DNA from: CAZIFG01 sp964539135
GTDB taxonomy: Bacteria; Margulisbacteria; Marinamargulisbacteria; GCA-2716485; CAZIFG01
Direction: 5' to 3'
DNA length: 64,000 bases
NCBI GenBank assembly: GCA_964539135.1
Contig: CAZIFG010000002.1
Span: 62,001-126,000 of the forward strand
The notes under the pieces were generated by a model that searched no databases, had not been told where the DNA came from, and worked only from the letters and a program-made list of their open reading frames with translations. Every line of letters begins with the position of its first letter. Position 1 is the stretch's first letter. Positions 9,606 through 17,594 of this stretch are shown one piece after another. The translations under genes were made by a program, and so were the position numbers.

Positions 9606-10794
9606 AAAAATAAAGCCATTTAAAGTACTTTTGTTTATCCTGTTGATAGGATTAAGTGTGCCAACAATGGCTGATAATAATATCTTAAAATTTGCCACAC
9701 AAACGGGCCTTTTAGATGGGCCAACTCCTGGTGGTACACGCAGTAATGGGACTCGACTCGTGTTATGGGATACCTTATCTGCAACAGATACAGATTATGC
9801 CATAGGGTTGGATGGAAATGGAACCAATGGACAATGGTATTCCGTCCCCACAACAAGTGCTGCGTATGCCCATATTTTTTATGCAGGTACCACAGAAATC
9901 ATGCGTATTAAAGGAGATGGTACCCTGGGAATAGGAAATGCAAACCCAAGTTACGGACTCGATGTCATATCCGATACAAATCCCAGTATTTTAATTGGAA
10001 CCTCATCTGGAACAGAAGGAAGATTGATATTTGAGTCTACCGGTTATGGCGTAAAACGAGCGTATAGAAATCCAGATGATGTGGGGTTATATGGAACGGC
10101 GGATTTATATTTATCTGCAGCCTATAACAATGGCATCAAATACACGCAATTTGTACTTAAAAACAATGGGAATGTAGGCATCGGGACAGATACACCCAGC
10201 GAAAAATTACAAGTCAGTGGCAACATTAGTGCCAATAGTTTAATTTCAGAAGGCATCCCACAATGGCGGGTGGTAGATATCGATACCTTTCAATCTTCAG
10301 CGGAGGGATGGGCCTCAAATATATCTCCGGTACCAACCAAACAGTTATCAGCCTACAGCATAACCATGCCAGGAAAATATGTCTTGGGTAAGTTTGCTAA
10401 AAATGGCCCTTCCAGTACCATTGCTTATGCCACAAAAACCTTCACATTGCCTGGAACCTATACAGAAATTCGGTTGAAATTTAAACTCTATCTTTTAGAC
10501 AGTTGGGATATCGAATTTTTCACAGCGTATCTGGGCACATCGGCAACAGCAGGCCGTGAAATTTGGGTAGAAAAAGGAAGGCCCGGCGATGCCGTTTATG
10601 CGACTACGGATGCCTATGAAAGTACATTATATGCAGATACGGTTAGGGACGTTTATATCGTTTTGCCAAAATCTGCTTTAGATGGATTTTCCATTACGTC
10701 TGGAACACTGCCGATCTATTTGACTTCAAATCTTGATTCAGTTGAAAGCGATGAATCTTGGGCGATTGGCGAAGTAGAAGTCTCCGTTCGATAA
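9595..10794 (+). CDS. Secreted 'GIGT' repeat protein, copy 4
   Basis: Fourth tandem member, about 399 aa from the ATG at 9595 (MCVKKIKPFKVLLFILLIGL, a clear signal peptide ending near TMA-DNN). Its ATG again overlaps the end of the previous copy by 11 nt (ATGTGCGTTAA). Modules are in order: SNGTRLVLWDTLSATDTDYA, QWYSVP, GDGTLGIGN, VGLYGTADLYLSAAYN, GIGTDTPSEKLQVSGNISA, and the C-terminal domain ending DESWAIGEVEVSVR. It is the last gene of the array; an element-end-like sequence follows at 10803. Function unknown; extracellular location inferred from the signal peptide. Confidence 0.85.
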   Translation: MCVKKIKPFKVLLFILLIGLSVPTMADNNILKFATQTGLLDGPTPGGTRSNGTRLVLWDTLSATDTDYAIGLDGNGTNGQWYSVPTTSAAYAHIFYAGTTEIMRIKGDGTLGIGNANPSYGLDVISDTNPSILIGTSSGTEGRLIFESTGYGVKRAYRNPDDVGLYGTADLYLSAAYNNGIKYTQFVLKNNGNVGIGTDTPSEKLQVSGNISANSLISEGIPQWRVVDIDTFQSSAEGWASNISPVPTKQLSAYSITMPGKYVLGKFAKNGPSSTIAYATKTFTLPGTYTEIRLKFKLYLLDSWDIEFFTAYLGTSATAGREIWVEKGRPGDAVYATTDAYESTLYADTVRDVYIVLPKSALDGFSITSGTLPIYLTSNLDSVESDESWAIGEVEVSVR

Positions 10795-10802
10795 TCAAAA
10801 AA

Positions 10803-10817
10803 TGGGACTGTTGCAAA
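10803..10817. repeat. Isolated end-like sequence of the MITE/IS family
   Basis: The 15 bases GGGACTGTTGCAAAA match the outer end of the inverted-repeat element found complete at 23447, 36178, 44962 and 47374, except for one base (A instead of G before AAA). No partner end is seen nearby. It may be the scar of a lost element between the 'GIGT' array and the sulfide operon, or chance. Confidence 0.4.
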
Positions 10818-10855
10818 ATCAAAATCCGTACAAAAACACACATAAGTCACCCTCT

Positions 10856-10879
10856 TTACATTAATATATTATAATGTAA
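10856..10879. promoter_or_regulatory. Palindromic operator overlapping a -10 box (bigR promoter)
   Basis: A perfect 8-bp inverted repeat, TTACATTA and TAATGTAA, with an 8-bp spacer. A perfect TATAAT (10870-10875) lies across the right arm, about 43 nt before the GTG start of the ArsR-type regulator. AT-rich palindromes that cover the -10 are the known binding sites of BigR-type repressors, so autoregulation of the operon is likely. The -35 is poor. Confidence 0.65.
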
Positions 10880-10917
10880 TAATATAATGAAAAGACAATA
10901 AAAAAAGAGGTGAGCGT

Positions 10918-11223
10918 GTGGATTTAACAACGATGACAGAAAAATGCGAGCAGGTTTCAGAACTGCTCAAAAACATTGCCCATCCGGCAAAATTAAAAAT
11001 TTTATGCAGTGTGTCAACGGGCCAAAAAAGTGTGGGCGAATTGGAAAAAAGTATTGGCATTTCCCAATCGGCGATGTCCCAGCATTTAAAAGCCATGTGG
11101 AAAAGTGACTTGTTAAAACGAGAAAAAGTGGGGCAGTCTGTGTACTATGCCATTAAAGAGGAACGGGTTTTACTGTTAATTAAAAGCTTACACGATTTAT
11201 TTTGTAAACAGGAGACATTATGA
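10918..11223 (+). CDS. bigR: ArsR-family persulfide-sensing repressor, BigR/SqrR-like
   Basis: Small winged-helix transcriptional repressor of 101 aa that should control the three following genes in response to sulfide or polysulfide. ArsR features are present: IAHPAKLKILCSV (helix 2-3 region), the recognition helix SQSAMSQHLKAM and the wing KREKVGQSVYYA. Cysteines at about 30 (KILC) and 96 (LHDLFC) sit where BigR/SqrR proteins have the pair that forms a disulfide or tetrasulfide bridge. No metal-binding ELCVC-type motif is seen. The start is GTG with GAGGTGA 4 nt upstream. It overlaps the next gene by ATGA. Confidence 0.8.
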   Translation: MDLTTMTEKCEQVSELLKNIAHPAKLKILCSVSTGQKSVGELEKSIGISQSAMSQHLKAMWKSDLLKREKVGQSVYYAIKEERVLLLIKSLHDLFCKQETL

Positions 11224-11912
11224 TTTTTAGACAATTTTTTGAGCCCATCAGTTCGACGTATACCTATTTAATCGCCGATCCAAAAGGCGAGGCGCTGTTA
11301 ATAGATCCTGTGGACACAGCAGTGCCCATGTATCTACAGGTCATTTCAGAGTTGGGATTAAAGCTTATTTTTTCGGTAGATACCCATGTTCATGCCGATC
11401 ATATTACAGGATCTGGGCTACTTAGACAGGAAACGCAGTGTCAAACGGTATTAGGGCAAGAAACCGATGCCGAATGCGTGTCTTTAAGAATCAAAGAGGG
11501 CGACATCCTCAAAGTGGGGAAAGAGCGGTTAAAAGCGTTGTATACCCCTGGGCATACCAAAGATTCCTATTCTTTTTTAGGAAAAGACAGGGTGTTTACA
11601 GGCGATACCTTATTGATCAGAAGTACGGGGCGAACAGATTTTCAAAATGGCAGTGCCGACGCACAATATGACAGTATTTTTAAGGTGCTCTTAAAGTTAC
11701 CAGGCGACACTTTTGTGTATCCAGGACACGATTATAAGGGGTGGACAAAAAGTACTATTCAAGAAGAGAGAGATCACAATCCCCGTCTTCAAATTAAAAA
11801 TAAAGGGGAATACGTGGCCATGATGAACAGTTTGAAATTGTCAGATCCCAAGTTAATGGATGTGGCAGTACCAGCGAATTTAAAATGCGGCATACCCGTT
11901 AAAGGAGTTTAA
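11220..11912 (+). CDS. blh: Persulfide dioxygenase (ETHE1/Blh-like metallo-beta-lactamase fold)
   Basis: Iron-dependent oxidation of glutathione persulfide to sulfite is the known reaction of this family. The 230-aa protein has the metal motif THVHADH at about residues 57-63, TPGHTKDS (third histidine), FTGDTLLIRSTGRTDFQ (aspartate bridging region) and YPGHDYKG. The GRTDFQ and YPGHDYKG motifs are characteristic of ETHE1/Blh rather than glyoxalase II. Its placement directly after a BigR-like repressor and before a rhodanese and a TauE-type exporter is the classical Blh operon order, which supports the assignment. Confidence 0.85.
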   Translation: MIFRQFFEPISSTYTYLIADPKGEALLIDPVDTAVPMYLQVISELGLKLIFSVDTHVHADHITGSGLLRQETQCQTVLGQETDAECVSLRIKEGDILKVGKERLKALYTPGHTKDSYSFLGKDRVFTGDTLLIRSTGRTDFQNGSADAQYDSIFKVLLKLPGDTFVYPGHDYKGWTKSTIQEERDHNPRLQIKNKGEYVAMMNSLKLSDPKLMDVAVPANLKCGIPVKGV

Positions 11913-11913
11913 A

Positions 11914-12399
11914 ATGACACAAAAAATTTATATTGATGTAAGAGAGCCCGACGAATATCACAGCGAGCATATTCCAAATTCACTCAATATTCCGCTGTCC
12001 AGCATTTCAACGATAAAAAATTATCAGCCGCTATTGGCAGGCAAGGAGGTTTGCCTGGTATGTAAATCAGGCATGCGCGCAGGCATGGCAAAAAATACAT
12101 TGGATGCGCATAATATTGCCTGTGAGATATACGTAGGCGGCATTGAGCAATGGAAGGCTGAAAACAAGCCTGTGATGAAACACCGAAAGCCCAGAATGTC
12201 TATTTTTCGACAAGTGCAAGTGGTGGTTGGGTTTGCGGTGGCAACTTTGTCTATTTTAGGTGCGACAACCTTAAATGTAAAATTTATATGGGCCGCAGCC
12301 GCAATTGGAACCGCACTTGGGATTGCGGGGCTTTTTGGATTTTGTTTATTGGCCCAGATTTTAAGTAAAATGCCTTGGAATAGAGTGCATCACGGATGA
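11914..12399 (+). CDS. Rhodanese domain protein with C-terminal membrane anchor
   Basis: Sulfurtransferase that moves sulfane sulfur between thiols. The rhodanese domain (residues ~1-95) has DVREPDEYHSEHIPNSLNIP and the active-site loop CLVCKSGMRAGMA, with catalytic Cys in CKSGMR. After residue ~105 there are two hydrophobic segments resembling the DUF2892 membrane module (VGFAVATLSILGATTL and a second helix), so the domain is held at the cytoplasmic face. It starts one base after the previous stop and overlaps the next ORF by ATGA. It works between the dioxygenase and the sulfite exporter. Confidence 0.85.
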   Translation: MTQKIYIDVREPDEYHSEHIPNSLNIPLSSISTIKNYQPLLAGKEVCLVCKSGMRAGMAKNTLDAHNIACEIYVGGIEQWKAENKPVMKHRKPRMSIFRQVQVVVGFAVATLSILGATTLNVKFIWAAAAIGTALGIAGLFGFCLLAQILSKMPWNRVHHG

Positions 12400-13130
12400 T
12401 CTTTATCCTTTTAGGCAGTCTATTTGGGTTGATTTTAGGCATTTCAGGGGCGGGCGGGTCTATAGTGGGAATCCCCATGATTGTTCACACCATGGGCTAT
12501 TCTGTCAAGGAAGCCACGGTGGTGGTTCTGCCCTTAGTTGCAGCAGGCGCAATACTCACCTGGATACCTCAGTGGCGACAGACTCAGTGGCCGGTGATTC
12601 GACGTGTCACGCTACCCTTAATAGGGGCGTCTTGGGGAGCCGGATATATCAAATCCTATATTCCTGTAGACCTGATTTCTATCCTCCTTGTGACGGTGGC
12701 CCTTTGGGGGTTATGGCGAACCTGGCAGAAACAAAGGTGTTTGGCATCTGCGCAGAAAAATAAAAGACTGAAATGGATTTGGATTGGCGGGATATCCGGA
12801 CTGATGACAACGCTCACAGGTTTAGGAGGTGGCTTGTTTTTAGTGCCCATTTTAAAAAAAAGTGGCGCAATGACAATGTCTGAAGCGGTAGCCACCTCTT
12901 TGGTCATCATCGGCATCAGTTGCGGAATTGCCATGGTCAGTTTATGGCATGCCAATCAATTTCATCTGCTGCCCTTACCCCGTTTAATCAATCTGGGAGT
13001 CGGCATGAGCATCACCTCGTATGGATTTTATATTTGGATGCAAAAAACGGCCCTAGAAACCCAAGAAGGGATTCAAAAATGGGTGTATTCACTGGTTTTA
13101 ATCGCATCGGTTGTGGGGCTTTTAATATAA
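12396..13130 (+). CDS. TauE/SafE-family membrane exporter (probable sulfite exporter)
   Basis: Integral membrane protein of 244 aa with about seven to eight hydrophobic segments. The two internally similar halves each open with a glycine-rich motif (GISGAGGSIVGIPMI and LTGLGGGLFLVPIL), the hallmark of the TauE/SafE (DUF81) family. As last gene of the persulfide operon it most likely exports sulfite produced by the dioxygenase; the substrate is inferred from context only. Translation is coupled to the rhodanese gene by an ATGA overlap. Confidence 0.85.
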   Translation: MIFILLGSLFGLILGISGAGGSIVGIPMIVHTMGYSVKEATVVVLPLVAAGAILTWIPQWRQTQWPVIRRVTLPLIGASWGAGYIKSYIPVDLISILLVTVALWGLWRTWQKQRCLASAQKNKRLKWIWIGGISGLMTTLTGLGGGLFLVPILKKSGAMTMSEAVATSLVIIGISCGIAMVSLWHANQFHLLPLPRLINLGVGMSITSYGFYIWMQKTALETQEGIQKWVYSLVLIASVVGLLI

Positions 13131-13389
13131 AAGAGTAACCTTTCCTTAGGGCATAGAAACCAAGAAAAGGGGCGGGGAATTCAGTGAGCGGCGATTCTAT
13201 GCCATAAAGGACGGGTTCAGCTACAAGGGCAATGTCAAGTGTAAACGGTGTTGTTTTTCCTTTATTTGTGCTTTGTTTTATGATTGTCGATCAAAGGAGC
13301 CCTAAAATTTCAGGAGATTGAATCTCATAGAGTGTGAAGACATATAAAAAAGGGTTTTAATTCTGTTTTTTTATGGCTATACTTCCAAT

Positions 13390-14610
13390 ATGATTTCCAA
13401 AAATACAAAAGTTTTATCCGCAGCATTGGTAGTGGCAGCCTTAGGGTATTTTGTCGACATTTACGACCTTGTGCTTTTTAGCATTGTGCGTGTTCAAAGC
13501 ATTGCCGATTTAGGCTATGTCGGACAAGAGGCCTTAAACCATGGCATGTTTTTGCTGAATATGCAGATGGGCGGGATGTTAGTAGGGGGTATTATTTGGG
13601 GCATTTTAGGCGATAAAAGAGGGCGTTTGTCCGTTTTATTTGGCTCGATTTTTTTATATTCTATCGCCAATATTTGCAATGGCTTTGCCATGACGATCAC
13701 CGATTACGCCATATGGCGTTTTGTGGCTGGGGTGGGCCTTGCAGGCGAATTGGGTGCAGGTATTACGCTAGTAGCAGAGTCTTTACCCAAGGAAAAAAGA
13801 GGCTATGGCACCATGATCGTGGCCACAGTAGGTGTCAGTGGAGCGGTAGTAGCGGGACTCGTTGCCCATTATTTCAATTGGAGAAGTAATTTTTTTATTG
13901 GCGGCGCCTTAGGTTTGATGCTTTTGGTATTGAGAATTGGTGTGTTTGAGTCTACGATGTTCACAAAAATAAAAGCGCATGGCGTAAAACGCGGTAACTT
14001 TTTGAGTTTATTTACCCAGAAAAAAATGTTCAAAAAATACCTCAAGTGCATTTTAATTGGAGTGCCTCTATGGTATGTCGTGGGTATTCCCATTACCTTT
14101 TCGCCTGAATTTGCCCAGGCCTTGGGCGTCAGAGGCTTGGTAACAGCAGGAAATGCGGTCATGCTCTGTTATTTGGGGCTTGTATTTGGTGATTTATTCA
14201 GCGGGCTTATCAGTCAATGGCTCAAGTCTCGGCGTAAAGTGGTCTTTTTATTTTTAACCATTACAACAGCCTTAGTAGGATATTTGTATACAAGGCAAGG
14301 CATCAGTGCGGACATGTATTATGGCCTGTGTTTTTTAATTGGCATTGGCATTGGCTATTGGGCCATTTTTGTAACAGTAGCTGCCGAGCAATTTGGTACA
14401 AATATGAGGGCGACGGTGGCCACCTCTGTGCCCAATTTTGTACGAGGAGCTGTGGTCCCCACAACCTTGCTGTTTAGATACTTAGTCCCGCAGTATGGGC
14501 TCATTCAAGCTGCAAGTATTGTCGGCATCATTTGTGTGGGGCTTGCCTATATCAGCGCCTTCTTTTTAGAGGAAACCTTTCATAAGGAAATGGATTACCT
14601 CGAAGTATAA
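13390..14610 (+). CDS. Major facilitator superfamily transporter
   Basis: Inner-membrane transporter of 406 aa with twelve predicted membrane segments. The MFS motif between helices 2 and 3 reads WGILGDKRGRLSVLFGS, and RFVAGVGLAGELGAGITLVAE in helix 4-5 resembles the metabolite:H+ symporter and sugar/organic-acid branches. Substrate cannot be told from sequence. It is monocistronic, with 259 nt upstream in which no regulatory site or further gene is recognised, and it converges on the proline-rich gene at 14616. Confidence 0.85.
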   Translation: MISKNTKVLSAALVVAALGYFVDIYDLVLFSIVRVQSIADLGYVGQEALNHGMFLLNMQMGGMLVGGIIWGILGDKRGRLSVLFGSIFLYSIANICNGFAMTITDYAIWRFVAGVGLAGELGAGITLVAESLPKEKRGYGTMIVATVGVSGAVVAGLVAHYFNWRSNFFIGGALGLMLLVLRIGVFESTMFTKIKAHGVKRGNFLSLFTQKKMFKKYLKCILIGVPLWYVVGIPITFSPEFAQALGVRGLVTAGNAVMLCYLGLVFGDLFSGLISQWLKSRRKVVFLFLTITTALVGYLYTRQGISADMYYGLCFLIGIGIGYWAIFVTVAAEQFGTNMRATVATSVPNFVRGAVVPTTLLFRYLVPQYGLIQAASIVGIICVGLAYISAFFLEETFHKEMDYLEV

Positions 14611-14615
14611 ACCCC

Positions 14616-15152
14616 TTAGGATGTTTTGCCTCTAAAAGCGCTCAAAGCACCTAAAAGAGGACTAAATGGAATAGAGATAAGCCCAACAATGGCGCCTACA
14701 GGGCGCGCAATCCATGGTGAAATAGGGTTGCGATGACCGATTGCTTTTGAGATAGCGGATGAGATTTTTTTATAAGTGGTATAGGGAGCTCTTAAAGAGG
14801 CTTGTGTATAAGTAAGATGGTATTTGGGCGGAGCCTTTAGAGTCAGCACAGGCAGTTGGGGCGGTGGAGGTAGCGGTGGAGCAACAGGGGGATTTTCAGA
14901 AGGAACTTTTGGTCCCCCTTTAACCTCAGCCGATTCCCTTGGTTCTGAATCTGATTTTCTAGACGTAGCAGGGGGTACCAAAAATATGTCAAAAGCGGGG
15001 TTTGAAAAAGATTTATCTGCTGTATGCATGGGATTAGTTGTCATAAAGAGTTTGTTTGTTTGATTAGAAGTTGATACTGTTGATTTGTGCTTGGAAGAAG
15101 GGTGGCGTAAAATACCGGAGGGTCTCTCAGGGATAGGGGATGATGGTTGCAT
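14616..15152 (-). CDS. Proline-rich hypothetical protein with C-terminal hydrophobic segment
   Basis: Not recognised. The 178 residues are low in complexity at the N terminus (Ser/Pro/Lys rich). They contain a polyproline stretch (PPVAPPLPPPPQLP, about residues 89-102) and end with a hydrophobic, glycine-containing segment (ARPVGAIVGLISIPFSPLLG). There is no signal peptide. The layout of a disordered proline-rich arm plus membrane-active tail, next to a U-box gene, fits a secreted host-directed protein, but that is inference. An AT-rich 147-bp gap separates it from the divergent U-box gene. An AAAGGAG motif lies about 4 nt before the start. Confidence 0.6.
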   Translation of the reverse strand: MQPSSPIPERPSGILRHPSSKHKSTVSTSNQTNKLFMTTNPMHTADKSFSNPAFDIFLVPPATSRKSDSEPRESAEVKGGPKVPSENPPVAPPLPPPPQLPVLTLKAPPKYHLTYTQASLRAPYTTYKKISSAISKAIGHRNPISPWIARPVGAIVGLISIPFSPLLGALSAFRGKTS

Positions 15153-15299
15153 AAATTAACTCCTTTAGAATGTTAAATATAAATATGTTTATTTAAAAAC
15201 ATATATCTACAAAATACCCAATAAAAAAAAGATTTAAACATCATTAAATAATATGTTTTAATGATAAAATAATAATTTTTTAGATAAAAGAGGTCTGTG

Positions 15300-16124
15300 A
15301 TGTACGCCAAAATAATTGCGACGCCTGTATTTCAATGGCGGGATTTGGAGACGGGAGCCCCCTTAAGCAACCCCATTTGGACATCCTTTGCTTTAGAGGA
15401 TTTAAAAAAAGAAACAGGCCAAGCAGATTTAGCGACTCAATTATTTAGGCAGCTGGAATCCAAGAGAAAAATAAGTGAAGAAAGTAAATTAGAGGGTGAA
15501 ATTTTAAGCATTCGAAATAGAAGGGCGGAAGCTATTTTGGAAGAAACCTCAAAAGGCTTAATGGCGCGAATCACAGATCTTACTCTCGATATAGAGCATG
15601 GGCTTCAACTACCCGAGGTATTTTTATGCCCCATTTCAGCAGACCCCTTTGTGGACCCCATTTTAACACTCGAAGGCCAGACCTACAGTAAAGCATCATG
15701 GGCTCAATATGTGCAAAACGCCACGCCAAGTAATGGCGAAATATCAGATGTTTTTAGGACAAAAATCCCAGTGAGTGAGGGCTATTTTATATTTGCTAAT
15801 AATTTAGTCTTGTACATGTGGACGGTGTTTTTAGAAAAAAGAACAGAAGCGCTATTTAACAGTTACAACCAGATAAAAGCCAAATCCCATCCTTTACACC
15901 ACAGAAAAGAAGATCTTAAACAGGCCATGGGCCTTTTTATTCGCTGCCTACTCAATGTGTCTGGGCAAGAGGAGGGGGCCTACAATCCGGTTAGCGTTCA
16001 AAAAAGAGCCCTATCAGATTTTAAGAAAATGGGGGGGAATATAAAATTATTAAAAAAAGAATTCCAAAGGCATCCAGTGTTTCAGAGTAGATGGCGGCAG
16101 TTATTTGGGAGGTGTATGTTTTAA
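15300..16124 (+). CDS. U-box domain protein (probable E3 ubiquitin ligase effector)
   Basis: Contains a U-box, the RING-like fold used by eukaryotic E3 ligases to recruit ubiquitin-loaded E2 enzymes. About residues 103-180 read LPEVFLCPISADPFVDPILT, then GQTYSKASWAQYV, then TKIPVSEGYFIFANNLVLYM. This matches the order of a U-box (hydrophobic-CPI-DP-V-DPV, G-TY-R, P-T-L-PN-L). No substrate-binding repeat is recognisable in the N-terminal coiled-coil-like part or the C terminus. Bacteria have no ubiquitin, so action in a eukaryotic host is the likely role. The start at 15300 has AGAGG 6 nt upstream; a GTG at 15297 also exists. The 3' end overlaps a minus-strand ORF by 24 nt. Confidence 0.75.
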   Translation: MYAKIIATPVFQWRDLETGAPLSNPIWTSFALEDLKKETGQADLATQLFRQLESKRKISEESKLEGEILSIRNRRAEAILEETSKGLMARITDLTLDIEHGLQLPEVFLCPISADPFVDPILTLEGQTYSKASWAQYVQNATPSNGEISDVFRTKIPVSEGYFIFANNLVLYMWTVFLEKRTEALFNSYNQIKAKSHPLHHRKEDLKQAMGLFIRCLLNVSGQEEGAYNPVSVQKRALSDFKKMGGNIKLLKKEFQRHPVFQSRWRQLFGRCMF

Positions 16125-16319
16125 TACAAGTTTTCTCATGATAGCATCAAAATTGTCGTTTGTAAGAACATGAACAGTTTGGCCCGATGAGAAAGTATTA
16201 GAAGGCGTAGTATCGGTAGAGAGAGTACCCGTAGTAGAACGGGGATCTTTAGGCGAAGCCACAGTATAACGGGGACTTTGAGGAGGAGATCCACTTACAT
16301 TCAGCATACCCATACCCAT
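16101..16319 (-). CDS. Small hypothetical protein (72 aa)
   Basis: Not recognised. Ser/Thr/Pro-rich N-terminal half, then a short helix-like tail (TNDNFDAIMRKLVLK). It is kept because an AGGAGG stands directly upstream of two possible starts (ATG at 16319 and 16313), the strongest ribosome site in this part of the window. It converges on the U-box gene and overlaps its last 24 bases. It could be a short secreted peptide or a spurious ORF. Confidence 0.45.
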   Translation of the reverse strand: MGMGMLNVSGSPPQSPRYTVASPKDPRSTTGTLSTDTTPSNTFSSGQTVHVLTNDNFDAIMRKLVLKHTPPK

Positions 16320-16390
16320 TCCCCCTCCTTTTATTTAAAGTCTTAGAGGGTATATTCCCATTTTTTAATAAAAATAAACATTAAAAAATA

Positions 16391-17128
16391 TCAAAAATAA
16401 AGTTGAGTTTGAGAATCTATAAATCCAAGTTGATAAAACAAGGCACTGGGCGAAAAAGGCGTCGCATAGCCTTCGTAATTTCCAACGGGTTTAGGCAGCA
16501 TAAGATCGACTAAGGGCAAGGGAATAGGGCGTTCCAATTCTTGAGTCAGCCCCAGTAGGACGATGATTTGGGCCGGCGTAAGCTGTGCTTCCAAGTCAGA
16601 GGGCCCCGTTAAGTTTTCGGTGGAAAGTCGCAGGTCTGGCGGGAAAATTTGCAGAAGATAATCCGGAACCGTATGGAGCATTTGAGGATCCTCATCATAA
16701 ATGGCATAAAGACGTGTCAATACAGGGGTAAGGGCATCGACAGAAAATAAAGTAATGGCCGTTTGCGCGGATTCAGGATGAACAGCCTTAGAAACAGCGG
16801 CGTAGCGCTGGGAAAAAAGGGAGAGGGGAATAGGTTTAGCGTTGCCGATGCGGTTCATCAGTGGAATGCTTAAGCCATGCGAATCTCCGGGATAAATATG
16901 AGGGTCTTCGTAGCTTAAAGTGGCGCGTAAAAATTCAAAGGCCAGCTTGACTTGCATGCCTTCAGGGGTAAGCGATTCGATAGATTCTACTTTAGACGAT
17001 AAAGGGGAAAGCGTTCCTCTACTCCCTGTAGATGTCGAACTTAAGCTACAGGCAATGAGAAAAGATAAGGCAAGAGAGAGGGCAAAAATGCCACCAAATT
17101 TAAAGGCAGTGGGTATACGTCTAAACAT
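16391..17128 (-). CDS. Lipoprotein of unknown function
   Basis: About 245 aa. The start at 17128 (MFRRIPTAFKFGG) has GGAG 6 nt upstream and gives a clean lipoprotein signal ending in the lipobox FLIAC, so Cys27 should be lipidated and the protein exported to an envelope membrane. A longer reading from 17179 would put 17 extra residues before the signal. The mature part is mostly helical with many prolines and shows no domain I recognise. It is flanked by the U-box region on the left and TfoX-N on the right. Confidence 0.7.
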   Translation of the reverse strand: MFRRIPTAFKFGGIFALSLALSFLIACSLSSTSTGSRGTLSPLSSKVESIESLTPEGMQVKLAFEFLRATLSYEDPHIYPGDSHGLSIPLMNRIGNAKPIPLSLFSQRYAAVSKAVHPESAQTAITLFSVDALTPVLTRLYAIYDEDPQMLHTVPDYLLQIFPPDLRLSTENLTGPSDLEAQLTPAQIIVLLGLTQELERPIPLPLVDLMLPKPVGNYEGYATPFSPSALFYQLGFIDSQTQLYF

Positions 17129-17242
17129 GTTAATCTCCAAAAATAAGATGTTATGTGTTGATGATTTTAAGGACATCAAGATAAACTCAAAGAAGGAGTA
17201 CCCACTTTATAGCAGTTCAAACATTGGGATTGGTTTTATGAT

Positions 17243-17587
17243 TTATTTTTTCGTTTGGAGACTGATCTTAAGGGCATGTTTCATAAGTCTAGAAAGGGTA
17301 TCCCCATCTTCAAAGAGAGATTCGGGAATACGGGTGTAAGCCAAGCTCATGAGTTTGCCCTTTTGGGTATAGGTAAAACGTTCTGTTTCAATGTTGCGAT
17401 AGAGCGCCGCTGATTGGGCATCCTGAGCCCCTATTTTAAAATAAAGGGAATCGTCTGCAATGAGGGCAAACACAACACCGTGTTGGTAAACAGCCCAGCC
17501 CCCAAACATGGGCCTACTGGTGATGCCGTCGCATTCAGCAAAAACATCATGAATAATATAATTATAAAAACCTGTGTCTTTGGCCAT
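17243..17587 (-). CDS. TfoX N-terminal domain protein
   Basis: The 114-aa protein is a stand-alone TfoX_N domain: ITSRPMFGGWAVYQHGVVFA, then DDSLYFK, match the family core. In competence-regulating TfoX (Sxy) this domain is followed by a second one that is missing here, so a role in competence should not be assumed. Many bacteria encode such single-domain proteins with unknown function. It starts 7 nt after the TMEM175 gene stop on the same strand and may be co-transcribed with it and tspO. Confidence 0.8.
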   Translation of the reverse strand: MAKDTGFYNYIIHDVFAECDGITSRPMFGGWAVYQHGVVFALIADDSLYFKIGAQDAQSAALYRNIETERFTYTQKGKLMSLAYTRIPESLFEDGDTLSRLMKHALKISLQTKK

Positions 17588-17594
17588 TTAAAGA

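Noticed and set aside
13131..13389. Possible transposase scrap with a Cys-rich reading (RFYAIKDGFSYKGN) between the sulfide operon and the MFS gene
   Set aside because: The reading is under 40 codons, has no start, and I could not match it to a family.
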